Positions 33,747 to 42,998 of a stretch of DNA of 64,000 nucleotides are shown piece by piece (the stretch's first letter is position 1; each line of letters starts with the position of its first letter). The translations under genes were made by a program, and so were the position numbers. Origin of the DNA: Parathalassolituus penaei (GTDB taxonomy: Bacteria; Pseudomonadota; Gammaproteobacteria; Pseudomonadales; Oceanobacteraceae); the NCBI RefSeq assembly GCF_026626885.1, contig NZ_JAPNOA010000018.1, positions 124,001 to 188,000 on the forward strand. The letters run 5' to 3'. Under the pieces are notes generated by a model. The model searched no databases, was not told the origin of the DNA, and saw nothing but the letters and a program-made list of their open reading frames with translations.

Positions 33747-34727
33747 ATGTCTGATTTCCGTATCCAGGCCGGTGAGGTCAGGGAGTTTCCGCACGGTATT
33801 TTCCGGATTGATGCTGATTACGTTCTGCCCGGTGTGGCCTGTGTGTATCTGCTGCGTGAGGGTGACCGGTTGGCGTTGATTGAAACCGGTACGGCCAATA
33901 CGGTGCCGCATGTGCTGGCGGCGATTGCGGCGTTGGGGTTGACTCCCGAGCATCTGGATTATGTGATTCCGACCCATATCCACCTGGATCATGCGGCCGG
34001 TGCCGGGGCGCTGATTGCGCAATGTCCGAATGCGCGGCTGGTGATTCATCCGCGTGGCGCGGGGCATATGATCAATCCGGAAAAGCTGGAGGCGGGTACG
34101 CTGGCGGTGTATGGCGAGGCGCTGTATCGCAAGCTGTACGGCAGCCTGGTGCCGGTGCCGGAAGACAAGGTGACGGTGGCGCCGGATAACTTCACCCTCG
34201 ATTTTAATGGCCGTACCCTGACTTTTCTCGATACGCCGGGCCATGCGTTACACCATTTCTGCATTCACGACAGCGCCAGTCAGTCGGTGTTTTCTGGTGA
34301 TACTTTTGGCTTGTCGTACCGCCAGTTTGATACCGATGATGGCCGCGTTTTCCTGTTTGTAACCACTACGCCGGTGCATTTTGATCCGCAGGCCATGCGC
34401 GCCAGTATTGAGCGTATTGCGGCGTTGCAGCCTGAGCAGGTGTATCTGACGCACTTTGGGCCGGTGAACGCCGATGCCGATAATCTGCAGCAGTTGCTGG
34501 CGTCGCTGGATGCGTTTGTGGCGATTGCGAATGCTGAGCGTGGTCAGTCCGAGGGGCGTCATGGCCGTATGCGCGATGCGTTGATGAACTGGTTCTTGCA
34601 GCAGGTGCAGGCGCGGCAGATCCCGGTACGTGAATCGTTTGTGCGTCAGTGGCTGGCGACCGATGCCGATCTGAATGCCCAGGGGCTTGAGGTGTGGTTG
34701 CAGCGTCAGGAAAAAGCGGCGGGCTGA
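33747..34727 (+). CDS. MBL-fold metallo-hydrolase
   Basis: 326 residues from ATG 33747; AGGAG is 10 nt upstream, and an in-frame ATG 9 nt earlier would lie almost on it. Metallo-beta-lactamase fold with zinc ligands in YVIPTHIHLDHAAGAG (HxHxDH), a downstream His in LDTPGHALHHFCIHD, an Asp in FSGDTFGL and a His in VYLTHFGPVNAD. An additional C-terminal helical part (~60 residues) is present. Members hydrolyse lactones, thioesters, phosphodiesters or S-D-lactoylglutathione; nothing here selects one. It stands alone after the repeat block. Confidence 0.9.
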   Translation: MSDFRIQAGEVREFPHGIFRIDADYVLPGVACVYLLREGDRLALIETGTANTVPHVLAAIAALGLTPEHLDYVIPTHIHLDHAAGAGALIAQCPNARLVIHPRGAGHMINPEKLEAGTLAVYGEALYRKLYGSLVPVPEDKVTVAPDNFTLDFNGRTLTFLDTPGHALHHFCIHDSASQSVFSGDTFGLSYRQFDTDDGRVFLFVTTTPVHFDPQAMRASIERIAALQPEQVYLTHFGPVNADADNLQQLLASLDAFVAIANAERGQSEGRHGRMRDALMNWFLQQVQARQIPVRESFVRQWLATDADLNAQGLEVWLQRQEKAAG

Positions 34728-34816
34728 TCCGCTGCAACCGCAGCCGGTCTTCGTGACCTGCTGCGGGGGCGGCAGGTCACGAAGTCCGATTTCTGGCAAT
34801 GACGTTTGGCGAGGGC

Positions 34817-36103
34817 CTATTGCAGGGACAAGGTCCCGTTGAGGGTCAGGCTGGTGGTTTCACCACTGAAGCCTGGCACCACGAGGTCGTTAAAGCTGAT
34901 GGTGTGATCGGTTTCGTTGACGGTGATATTGCTGCCCGGATTGGTGAGGTACCAGGTGTTGCCAAGCCAGCTGACGAAGCTGACCACCTGCCCGAAACCG
35001 GCTTGCCCGGGTTGGTCAAAGTAGAGGGTCATGCCGTTGCTGCTGGTCCAGGTGTAGCGGGTGTAAACACTGTTGGGTTGGGTAACGGCCAGGGTGTCAC
35101 TGTCAAATCCGCTGCCGGCCCGCACGGTGCCGGTTCCGGAAATTTCTACCGCTTCGCCCGTCACAGGGGTGCTGTGCAGGGTGCCGTTGAGGGTCATGGT
35201 GCCGGAGCTTCCCGGCAGAGCATTCAGGCTGACGTTGGTGAACTCCCATTCACCGGCAGCGAGGTCCACACTGACGCCCAGCCCCGGCAATTTGTTGGCA
35301 ACGTTGGTGCCTTGCCAGGTACCAAAGTTGGCGACCGATCCAATCGAATAACCACTCAGAGACAGAGCCCAGCTGTTGCTGCCAGCACTGACTCGCCAGA
35401 TCTGGTAAAGCCCTTCCTTGCTGCTGGTCGCCGGAGCGAAGGTAGCCGGTACGCTGCTGATGCCCGCTGGATTGCCACTGATGCTGAGTGTGCCCAGTGC
35501 CCCCGTCGACGGGTATTCATCGCTGCTGGTGCTGTCATCTTCTGCGGTCAGATTGCGAATACTGATGCTGGCGTCCGCCGGGGACTCACCGGAGAACTGG
35601 CCGTCGGCAAACAGGTCGAGATGCGCTTCGTCAAAGTGCAGATACATCATGACCGGGTCGGCATCGGGTTCGATACAAATGGATTCCGGGTTGTAGACAC
35701 TGGTGTTCAACACAATGGTGCCAGCCGCGGTTGAGGCGAAGCTGAAACTTCCGGTGCTGGTGAAGTCGCCAGCGTCGTTGTAACTGCCTTGTTCGCCGGT
35801 CCAGGTTTTTGCCCAGGTCTCCAGTTCGTCCGAGGTAGGCACCCGTACAATGGCGTCCTCTGCAAAACGGCTGGTATCACAGGTCAGGGTTTCAGTGCCG
35901 TCATCCGTGCCAGTATCGGTGCCGTCATCTGTACCTGTGTCAGTGCCCGTATCTGTTCCCGTATCGGTGCCGGTGTCGTCTCCGGTGTCTGTTTCCGATC
36001 CAGAGTTGTTGGAGGCGTTATTACCGTCCGATGAATTGCCGCCGCAGGCGGTGAGGGTACTGGTGGCGGCCACCAGCAACAGTGCCAGCATTCGTTTGTT
36101 CAT
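34817..36103 (-). CDS. Lipoprotein with Thr-Asp repeat linker, unknown function
   Basis: 428 residues from ATG 36103 (GGGAAG upstream). Lipoprotein signal MNKRMLALLLVAATSTLTAC with the lipobox Cys at residue 20. A low-complexity linker of repeated DTGTDTGTD units (about residues 39-70) is encoded by 12-base tandem DNA repeats near 35890-35990, so its length may vary between strains. The rest is beta-rich and Ser/Thr/Gly-rich (SFSFASTAAGTIVLNTSVYN, GTLHSTPVTGEAVEISGTGT), suggesting a surface or periplasmic beta-sandwich. No enzyme motif is recognised. Confidence 0.8.
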   Translation of the reverse strand: MNKRMLALLLVAATSTLTACGGNSSDGNNASNNSGSETDTGDDTGTDTGTDTGTDTGTDDGTDTGTDDGTETLTCDTSRFAEDAIVRVPTSDELETWAKTWTGEQGSYNDAGDFTSTGSFSFASTAAGTIVLNTSVYNPESICIEPDADPVMMYLHFDEAHLDLFADGQFSGESPADASISIRNLTAEDDSTSSDEYPSTGALGTLSISGNPAGISSVPATFAPATSSKEGLYQIWRVSAGSNSWALSLSGYSIGSVANFGTWQGTNVANKLPGLGVSVDLAAGEWEFTNVSLNALPGSSGTMTLNGTLHSTPVTGEAVEISGTGTVRAGSGFDSDTLAVTQPNSVYTRYTWTSSNGMTLYFDQPGQAGFGQVVSFVSWLGNTWYLTNPGSNITVNETDHTISFNDLVVPGFSGETTSLTLNGTLSLQ

Positions 36104-36271
36104 GATCACTTCCCTTGTTATCACCGGCACCTGTGCTCAGGTGCTCGGGTGTTGTTGTGCAGACAGCCTAAGCGTCCGGACAAGGGAGGTGTTATCCCGT
36201 AACCACGGGGGATAATCGCACGACCACTGGCACGGCCTTTGCTTTGCCAGCGGTCAGAGCGGCGCTGCTGA

Positions 36272-38635
36272 TCAGCGATTTTCGAGGCGGTTGTAGTCGA
36301 GAATGCCACTGCTGATTGGGAAGTGACGACGGTTTATATCGGCAATGGCATCACTCGCCGCCCAGAAATCCGGATTGGTACGGCGCACGCCAAAGCGGTC
36401 TAGCAGGCGGCTGTAATCCGCTTCGCTGGTCATACTGACAATGGCGGTCACCAGTTCCGGCAGGTCTTTGCGGTCGGCCTTGAGGATGACGTTGGGGTAA
36501 TCGCCCAGTGTCCCGCGGCCAAGGGTGATGGAGTCTTCTGCCGGAATCAGGTTGTCGGCTTCACCGAACAGGCTGGAAATATTGGCGTGGCCACGGTTAT
36601 GCACCAGGCTCAGCACTTCCAGCGGTTGCTCGTTATCGGTCACCAGCAACAACGACAGCTCTGGCAAATACTGCAGGGCAGCACCACGGGCATTGGCCAG
36701 TGGTTCAAGGTCGTGCTGGCTTTTGACCGGCAGAGGGCTGCGGTGTAACTCACGTTCGTGGTTTAGCACCGGCTGCAGATATTCACTCAGGCGATCAAAC
36801 AGCTCCTGTTGGTGGTGAGCGGTGTGATACGGAATCGCGGTTTCCACATCCAGATGGATCAGGTCGGAGAAAATGTAATCCTTGATGTCGGTGCTGGCGT
36901 TGCGATACCAGTAATCGCGGATGTCATCGCGCTGCTGTTTTGGTAACAGCAACAGGAAGTTCATTTCACCTTCCATCCGCAGGAAGTCCATATACAGGCG
37001 GGTCACCAGCTGGTGGCCGACGTTGCCATACACATCAAAACCGGCCACCAGCAAATAATGGATACGCTCCAGCAGCGGGTAGTCGATTAACCAGGCGGTT
37101 TTCGGATATTGACCCACCAGGCCCTGCACCACGGCGGCGTTGTCGAAGTGGCGCATGACGGTCAGGGCGGCATTCGGATTGGTGCCGTCACCGTTCCAGA
37201 GCAGGTGTTCATCCAGACGGATACGGCTGCTGGCCAATTCGCGGTTGATCAGTTTCGACTTGGCGTGCAGGTAGTCTTTTTGCTGTTCGGAAAACTCAAC
37301 CCACGAACTGAGTGGCAGGGCATTGCTGCTTTCACGGGCGGGGAGGTCGAGGTTACGCACCTGTTTTTCGAGGAACTGCGAGGCTTCGCTGCCGTAGGTG
37401 AGATCCGGGTTCACAAAATAGACCCAGAACTGTTCGTTGATGACGTTTACGGCCACCTGACCATGGCATACCGGGCCTTTGATAAAGGCCATGATGGTTT
37501 CCAGCGAATGCTCCAGCAGGAAGCGGTAACGGCTGTTGGCAGGCAGTTCGTGAAAGGTCTGGAACGGATTGGACGCACTTTCGACGTCGTAGCCCGGCAG
37601 TTTGCTGACCTCATAGGCTGGCTCGTAAAAAAGCCCGGACCAGAGTTTCCAGCGTGACTCGTCGAGTGAGAGCGGAATATGGGTCTTGGCGATGCGCGAC
37701 TCACGATCTTCCATCAGGCGATACCAGGGACGTGTTACCCCCGGAGAGTCATACGGGCGACGGTCGGGAATAACGTCGATTGGCTGGCCAGGCGGTGTGC
37801 GTGAGCGTACCAGCCGGAAGCGGATGTTATGGTCGAGACCCAGATTCAGGCTGTACAGATAGATGTGTTCGTAAATATAACGATTCACCAGCTGTGACTT
37901 GATATCGTCGCCGTTGAAACGGTGCTCCCACAGCATCACCAGCTGCTGCAGTTCTTCGCTCAGGGGCGGCGTGGTTGGCATCAGGGCACCGCGCTGAATC
38001 CATTGCGCGAGCGTGCTGTATTCTTTCTGGTTCAGGGCTGGCAGGCCGTAGGGCATCCCCCAGCCCGGATAGTTGGTCGCAAACTGGTCATAGGTTTCGA
38101 TAGTGGGGCACTGCTGGTTGCGATCGAGGCTGAAGTCGTAACTGGCGGGCAGAATCTTGTCGGTAAAGTCACCCTGCTGGCGACGCAGGGAAATAGCCCG
38201 GAACATCAGGCTGGCGTTGAGATTGCCCAACTGGGTATGACGGCGTTCGTTTAATACCGGGCTGAAGCCTTTGGCACGCCATTCATCGGTGTTGTGGGCA
38301 TCAATAAAGAGCCGGGACGGTTCGGCGGCCAGCAGACGGGTGCCGTTGTATACGGGGTCTTTGTTGATACCGCGGTCGATCCCTTCCGGGGCGGTCAGCT
38401 TGAGCTGGCAGGGAGCGTCGTAACAGGCATGACAGGCCACGCAACGACTTTCCAGAACCGGTTTGACTTCCTGATTATAAAAACGGCCTTCAACACTCTG
38501 GTAACTGACCTGTCGGGTGCCCGGTTCGGGTTGGCCGTAGATGTCATCAAATTGCTGGGTTGCATAAACCGCACAGCCGCTGATCAGCAGGCAGGCGATC
38601 CAGACAAGGGTTGCCGGTTTCAGGCGTACAAACAT
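36272..38635 (-). CDS. cti: Fatty acid cis/trans isomerase (heme c protein)
   Basis: About 787 residues from ATG 38635. Converts cis- to trans-unsaturated fatty acids in membrane phospholipids as a rapid response to solvents and heat. The N-terminus is a membrane/lipoprotein-type signal (VWIACLLISGC), and the heme c motif CVACH (in ESRCVACHACYDAPCQLKL) follows near residue 60, as in Pseudomonas Cti. Long conserved blocks such as NEQFWVYFVNPDLTYGSEAS, WVEFSEQQKDYL and ASTDIKDYIF fit the family. It acts in the periplasm. Separated from the convergent lipoprotein region by a short gap; probably monocistronic. Confidence 0.93.
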   Translation of the reverse strand: MFVRLKPATLVWIACLLISGCAVYATQQFDDIYGQPEPGTRQVSYQSVEGRFYNQEVKPVLESRCVACHACYDAPCQLKLTAPEGIDRGINKDPVYNGTRLLAAEPSRLFIDAHNTDEWRAKGFSPVLNERRHTQLGNLNASLMFRAISLRRQQGDFTDKILPASYDFSLDRNQQCPTIETYDQFATNYPGWGMPYGLPALNQKEYSTLAQWIQRGALMPTTPPLSEELQQLVMLWEHRFNGDDIKSQLVNRYIYEHIYLYSLNLGLDHNIRFRLVRSRTPPGQPIDVIPDRRPYDSPGVTRPWYRLMEDRESRIAKTHIPLSLDESRWKLWSGLFYEPAYEVSKLPGYDVESASNPFQTFHELPANSRYRFLLEHSLETIMAFIKGPVCHGQVAVNVINEQFWVYFVNPDLTYGSEASQFLEKQVRNLDLPARESSNALPLSSWVEFSEQQKDYLHAKSKLINRELASSRIRLDEHLLWNGDGTNPNAALTVMRHFDNAAVVQGLVGQYPKTAWLIDYPLLERIHYLLVAGFDVYGNVGHQLVTRLYMDFLRMEGEMNFLLLLPKQQRDDIRDYWYRNASTDIKDYIFSDLIHLDVETAIPYHTAHHQQELFDRLSEYLQPVLNHERELHRSPLPVKSQHDLEPLANARGAALQYLPELSLLLVTDNEQPLEVLSLVHNRGHANISSLFGEADNLIPAEDSITLGRGTLGDYPNVILKADRKDLPELVTAIVSMTSEADYSRLLDRFGVRRTNPDFWAASDAIADINRRHFPISSGILDYNRLENR

Positions 38636-38723
38636 GGGGTTACTCCACAACTCGATGGCCTGAGCATATCAGACACTTGTTGACAGAGCTGCTGACAACC
38701 CCCTGTTTAAGCGCGTCAAAAGA

Positions 38724-39944
38724 TCAGGCCGCTTCCATACCGGCGTTTTTCATCACAACAGACTGTTCGCGTTTGCGCATCAGCAGCAATTGCCAGCCGA
38801 GGAAAGCGGTGGTTGCCAGCACCAGCAGTGACCCCATCACCACACCTTGCCAGTGTTGCCACTGCCAGAACTGGTTCAGGTACAGGCCACCGACACTGGC
38901 ACCGGTGTAATAGAACACCAGATAGAGCGAGCTGGCACTGGCCTTTGCATGAGTCGCATTGCGGCTGACCCAGGCGCTGGCGGTGGAGTGGGTAAAGAAG
39001 AACCCGAATGAGTTGATAAAGAAGCCGAGGATAATGGTCGGCAGCCACGGGGTCAGGGTGACCAGAGTGCCCACCATCAGCAACAGGCTGCCTGCCACCA
39101 TACATTGTGGTTGGCCAAAGCGGTTGCCCATACGGCCGGACAGGCTGGAACCCACGGTGCCGGTCAGATAGGTCAGGAACAGCATGCCGAGCCAGCTGGC
39201 CGACAGGTTCCACGGATCGGCTTCCAGCACGAAGGTAATAAAGCTGTACTGGTTTACAAAAATCATGAAGTTCAGGCCACCAATCAGGTAGGCAATCAAC
39301 AAGCGTGGCGTACGCAAGTGCATACCGAGGTCGCGGGCCATCGATGCCGGATGCAACGGGCGTGGCTTGAACCCTTGCGGGGTGGGTAGCAACCAGAACA
39401 CCACCAGCCATAGGGTCAGGCCGAGGGCGCCAATGGCCAGAAACGCATTGCTCCAGCCCAGATATTCACCGGCAAAACCACCAATCAGACGACCACCAAT
39501 GCCACCGAGGGAGTTGGCCGCAATGTACAGACCGACGGCCGACAACAGGGCTGGTGGTTCGAACTCATCGGCCATGTAGGCCAGTGCCATGGCTGGCAAG
39601 CCACCCAGACACAGGCCTTGCAGGGCGCGCCACAACAGCAGGTGGTTGTAGTCCTGAACCTGACTCAGCGCTACGGTGCACAGCACCACACCCAGCATGC
39701 TGCCAATCATCAACCAGCGACGGCCAATGGCATCGGACAGTGGTCCGTAGATCAGCAGGGATACCCCCAGCGCCATGGTCGACACGGTAAAACTGTAGCT
39801 GGCTTGCAGCGGCGTAACGCCAAATTCGCGGGCTAACATGGGCAGCAGCGGCTGGGTTACGTAGAGGTTGGAAAACACCATAAACGAGGCCAGACACAAG
39901 GCCAGTGTCATGCGCCACCAGGCTGGGCTTCCGGATTGAATCAT
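38724..39944 (-). CDS. MFS transporter
   Basis: 406 residues, twelve predicted membrane segments. Motif A-like loop YGPLSDAIGRRWLMIGSMLG follows helix 2, and FSNLYVTQPLLPMLAREFGV is the start typical of YnfM/arabinose-efflux-type exporters. Repeated small-residue patterns such as ANSLGGIGGRLIGGF also fit. Substrate unknown; drug or sugar efflux are family options. Divergent from a LysR-type gene across a short AT-rich region, the usual arrangement of a transporter and its regulator. Confidence 0.9.
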   Translation of the reverse strand: MIQSGSPAWWRMTLALCLASFMVFSNLYVTQPLLPMLAREFGVTPLQASYSFTVSTMALGVSLLIYGPLSDAIGRRWLMIGSMLGVVLCTVALSQVQDYNHLLLWRALQGLCLGGLPAMALAYMADEFEPPALLSAVGLYIAANSLGGIGGRLIGGFAGEYLGWSNAFLAIGALGLTLWLVVFWLLPTPQGFKPRPLHPASMARDLGMHLRTPRLLIAYLIGGLNFMIFVNQYSFITFVLEADPWNLSASWLGMLFLTYLTGTVGSSLSGRMGNRFGQPQCMVAGSLLLMVGTLVTLTPWLPTIILGFFINSFGFFFTHSTASAWVSRNATHAKASASSLYLVFYYTGASVGGLYLNQFWQWQHWQGVVMGSLLVLATTAFLGWQLLLMRKREQSVVMKNAGMEAA

Positions 39945-40062
39945 GGTTGGTACTCACACATCGCGTTCATCTGTGGGCACTATAGGCCTGACAAAATCAT
40001 CATAAAAATATATGTTTAATATAATCGTGATCAAAAATTTTGATGCTTTGGCGGAGGTGATC

Positions 40063-40941
40063 ATGGACTTCAAGGCGTTGGGGTATTTCTACGAAGTGGC
40101 ACGTCTGGGCAGCTTTACCCGTGCGGCGGAATTCCTGAATCTGGCCCAGCCAGCAGTCAGTATGGCGGTCAAACGGCTGGAGCAATCGCTGGAGTTGAAC
40201 CTGTTTCACCGCCATGAGCGGCAGATTTCCCTGACCACTGAAGGCGAACGTCTGTATCAGCAAGCGGGCAAGATTCTGCAAGCCATGGCCGATGCTGAAC
40301 TGGAAATGGAAGAACTGCGGGGGCTGGAACGTGGTGTGGTGCAGCTGGGCACGCCCAGTATGCTGGGCTCCTATCACTTTCCGCCGATCATTATGGCCTT
40401 CAAGCACAAGTATCCGAACCTGATGTTTTCGGTGTACGAGGGTGGTGCCTGGCAGCTGCAACAGATGCTGGAGAAAGGTGAGCTGGATCTGGCTGTCATT
40501 GAAGCGGAGGAGGTGCCCGACAACATCGAGGCCCGCACGATTCTGCGTGAGGAAATGCGGGTTGTGGTGCCGCTCGATCACCCGTTCGCCACTCGCACGT
40601 CGGTGCCGGTGGAAGATTTTTTACGCGAGGATCTGGTCATCTTCCGCAAAGGCTATTTTCACCGCAAGGTGCTGGATCGTATGGCTGAAGAAGCCGGTAT
40701 TGAACCGCGTATCAACGTTGAAACCAACCTGCTGCCGCTGATTCGCACCATCGTTAAACAGGGGTTTGCGATATCAACGCTGCTGAATATGGCGGTGGAG
40801 AATGACCCGGAGCTGGTGACGGTGTCGTTTGATCCACCGATCTGGCTGGATCTGTGTATCGCCTGGCGCAAGGATGGGTATCTGTCGCGCGCCAATCAGG
40901 CGTTTGTGGATTTTGTGCTGCAGAACGTCAAGGTTGAATGA
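40063..40941 (+). CDS. LysR-family regulator
   Basis: 292 residues from ATG 40063 with GGAGG 6 nt upstream. N-terminal winged helix MDFKALGYFYEVARLGSFTR, AAEFLNLAQPAVSMAVKRLE, and the linker helix QAGKILQAMADAELEMEEL. The effector domain begins VQLGTPSMLGSYHFPPIIMA. The short intergenic region to the MFS gene contains AT-rich sequence (ATATATGTTTAATATAAT) where a T-N11-A box could lie. It probably activates the MFS gene. Confidence 0.93.
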   Translation: MDFKALGYFYEVARLGSFTRAAEFLNLAQPAVSMAVKRLEQSLELNLFHRHERQISLTTEGERLYQQAGKILQAMADAELEMEELRGLERGVVQLGTPSMLGSYHFPPIIMAFKHKYPNLMFSVYEGGAWQLQQMLEKGELDLAVIEAEEVPDNIEARTILREEMRVVVPLDHPFATRTSVPVEDFLREDLVIFRKGYFHRKVLDRMAEEAGIEPRINVETNLLPLIRTIVKQGFAISTLLNMAVENDPELVTVSFDPPIWLDLCIAWRKDGYLSRANQAFVDFVLQNVKVE

Positions 40942-40950
40942 CCGGTTGTC

Positions 40951-41006
40951 GTAGCCCGGAAGAGCCGGAGGCGTTATCCGGGGAAGAGCCGGGCGTTATC
41001 CGGGGA
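40951..41006. repeat. Short direct repeat, AGAGCCGG..GCGTTATCCGGGG
   Basis: Two direct copies of GAAGAGCCGG(AG)GCGTTATCCGGGG in tandem right after the LysR stop. The preceding GTAGCCCGGA gives partial hairpin potential, like REP/BIME sequences. Confidence 0.65.
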
Positions 41007-41034
41007 AACTACTGGATTTCTGCTTTGCCGCAGC

Positions 41035-41290
41035 GCTTGCCCAGCCTGGGGTACCTTGTCCCCCGGCCGGGCGGCCGTCCCCCTGCTTAGCCCGACTGGG
41101 CTCGTTTCTCCGGTTTTCACCGACAACGGCATTTCGACCCCGACCCGATGGCACATCCCTGTGCCAACGGGTCTGGCGGGGCATCCATGCCCCGGCCGGG
41201 TCGGCCATTGCGGTGAATTCCGGCTCGCCCTATGGGCAATTAACGGTGGCCAGCTACGCTGGGTGAAGCAGGTGTTAATTGATACTGCTC
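41035..41290. repeat. Dispersed structured repeat, copy E
   Basis: Most diverged of the five copies: GGGGTACCTTGTCCCCC in the first hairpin, and CCCTATGGGC where others have GCCCAGATGGGC. The tail GTGAAGCAGGTGTTAATTGATACT matches that of copy B. Located between the LysR gene and the 3' end of pepA. Confidence 0.85.
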
Positions 41291-41347
41291 GTCCGACGTC
41301 CGACGTCCGATCCGAACGCGGCCCGGCCCGACGCCCGACGCCCGACG
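41291..41347. repeat. Heptamer repeat run, GTCCGAC and GCCCGAC units
   Basis: GTCCGAC units at 41291-41311, an interrupted part with CCGAACGCGG, then GCCCGAC units up to 41347. The run ends 6 nt before the pepA stop codon. Confidence 0.75.
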
Positions 41348-41353
41348 TCCCGC

Positions 41354-42823
41354 TTATTGCTTGTTCAGCAGGTATTTCACCAGCAGGGATACCGGACGAC
41401 CGGTTGAACCTTTGGCTTTGCCGCCGCCCAGCCATGCAGTACCGGCGATATCCAGGTGCGCCCATGGAGTACCTTCGGTGTAGCGCGACAGGAAGCAGGC
41501 AGCGGTGGTAGCACCCGCCAGCGGGCCGCCAATGTTGGCCATGTCTGCGAAGTTGGAATCCAGCAGGTCCTGGTATTCTTCTTCCAGTGGCAGACGCCAT
41601 ACCTTGTCGTTGGTGTAGTTGGCAGCGGATTGCAGTTCGCTGGCCAGAGTTTCATCGTTGGTGAACAGACCGGAGTTCACCTCACCCAGAGCGGCCATAC
41701 AGGCGCCTGTCAGGGTAGCGATATCAACGATAGAAGCAGGTTTGTAGTTGTTGATGCCGTAGGTCAGGGCATCACACAGCACCAGACGGCCTTCGGCGTC
41801 GGTGTTGAGGATTTCGATGGTTTTGCCAGACAGGCTGGTCACCACGTCACCTGGCTTGGACGCATGGCCAGCTGGCATGTTCTCGGCGCTGGTGATCATA
41901 CCCAGTACGTTGATTTTCGGCTTCAGAGCCACCAGTGCTTTCATGGTGCCCAGCACGGACGCAGCACCACACATGTCGTACTTCATCTCGTCCATCTTCA
42001 GGCCCGGCTTGATGCTGATACCGCCGGTGTCGAAAGTGATGCCTTTACCGAGGATCATATGCGGAGCGGCGTCTTTGTCGTCGGCACCGAAGTAACGCAT
42101 CAGGATCATCTTGCCTGGCTCGTTGGAACCCTTGGCGACGGATACAAACGCACCCGCACCCATTTTTTCCAGCTCTTCTTCGTCCAGAACGATGGTTTCC
42201 AGATCACCGTTGGCTGCCAGAGCCAGCGCCTGTTCTGCCAGGTAGGTTGGGGTACAGATGTTCGGTGGCAGGTTACCCAGTTCCTTGGCGAAGGCGATAC
42301 CGGTTGCAACGGCTTCACCGCGCGCCAGATCGGCGTTGACGTCAGCGCCCAGCCAGCTCACAGAAGACGGCTGCTTGGGTGCTTCTTCGGATTTCGCTTT
42401 GGTTTCGGTGTAACGGTACAGGGCGTTGCCGAAGGCGATTGCGGTTTGTTCTGCCAACCAGCCTTCCGACAGGGTGTCGGTGGCCAGATTGCTGATCGCC
42501 AGCGCGATGGTGCCATTCAGTTTGCTGGTGGCAGAAGCAATAGCCGCCAGCACTTTCAGTGCGGTGGTGGTTTTCAGAGCGTCCTTGCCGGTACCGACCA
42601 GCAGCACGCGTTCGGCCGCAACACCAGCAACCGCTGGCAGCAGCAGGGTTTCGCCGGTTTTGCCACTGATGTCGCCGGCAGCGTAACGAGCCTGGAGGAA
42701 ACCATTGCTGGCCTGGTCAATGAGGCTGGCGGCCTCAGACAACTTGCCTGACTGGTCGATAGTGACCACAATACAGCTCGCCTGAACGGCGGTCGCAGAT
42801 TGTTGGGATACCTGATAAATCAT
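41354..42823 (-). CDS. pepA: Leucyl aminopeptidase PepA
   Basis: 489-residue M17 zinc exopeptidase that removes N-terminal residues from peptides in the cytoplasm; in E. coli it is also a DNA-binding protein in Xer recombination and carAB control. Metal-binding core: ILGKGITFDTGGISIKPG, MKYDMCGAASVLGTM, SAENMPAGHASKPGD, and the M17 signature NTDAEGRLVLCDAL. The N-terminal alpha/beta domain is shortened in the usual way for gammaproteobacteria. Divergent from lptF, as in many relatives, across 175 nt. Confidence 0.97.
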   Translation of the reverse strand: MIYQVSQQSATAVQASCIVVTIDQSGKLSEAASLIDQASNGFLQARYAAGDISGKTGETLLLPAVAGVAAERVLLVGTGKDALKTTTALKVLAAIASATSKLNGTIALAISNLATDTLSEGWLAEQTAIAFGNALYRYTETKAKSEEAPKQPSSVSWLGADVNADLARGEAVATGIAFAKELGNLPPNICTPTYLAEQALALAANGDLETIVLDEEELEKMGAGAFVSVAKGSNEPGKMILMRYFGADDKDAAPHMILGKGITFDTGGISIKPGLKMDEMKYDMCGAASVLGTMKALVALKPKINVLGMITSAENMPAGHASKPGDVVTSLSGKTIEILNTDAEGRLVLCDALTYGINNYKPASIVDIATLTGACMAALGEVNSGLFTNDETLASELQSAANYTNDKVWRLPLEEEYQDLLDSNFADMANIGGPLAGATTAACFLSRYTEGTPWAHLDIAGTAWLGGGKAKGSTGRPVSLLVKYLLNKQ

Positions 42824-42998
42824 GGAAACTCCTGGCAGATAAATGCAGTTGATATGCAGCTGGTGAACAGTGGCTTTTTAACGTGGCTTTTTAACTATGT
42901 GCCGCCGAATTTACGAATTACAAGTCCGGATGCCTGAAGCATCCGCCGCAAGTCCCTGGCAGGTTTCTGATTAACTGCCCCTACAAGGTTATGCGTCG

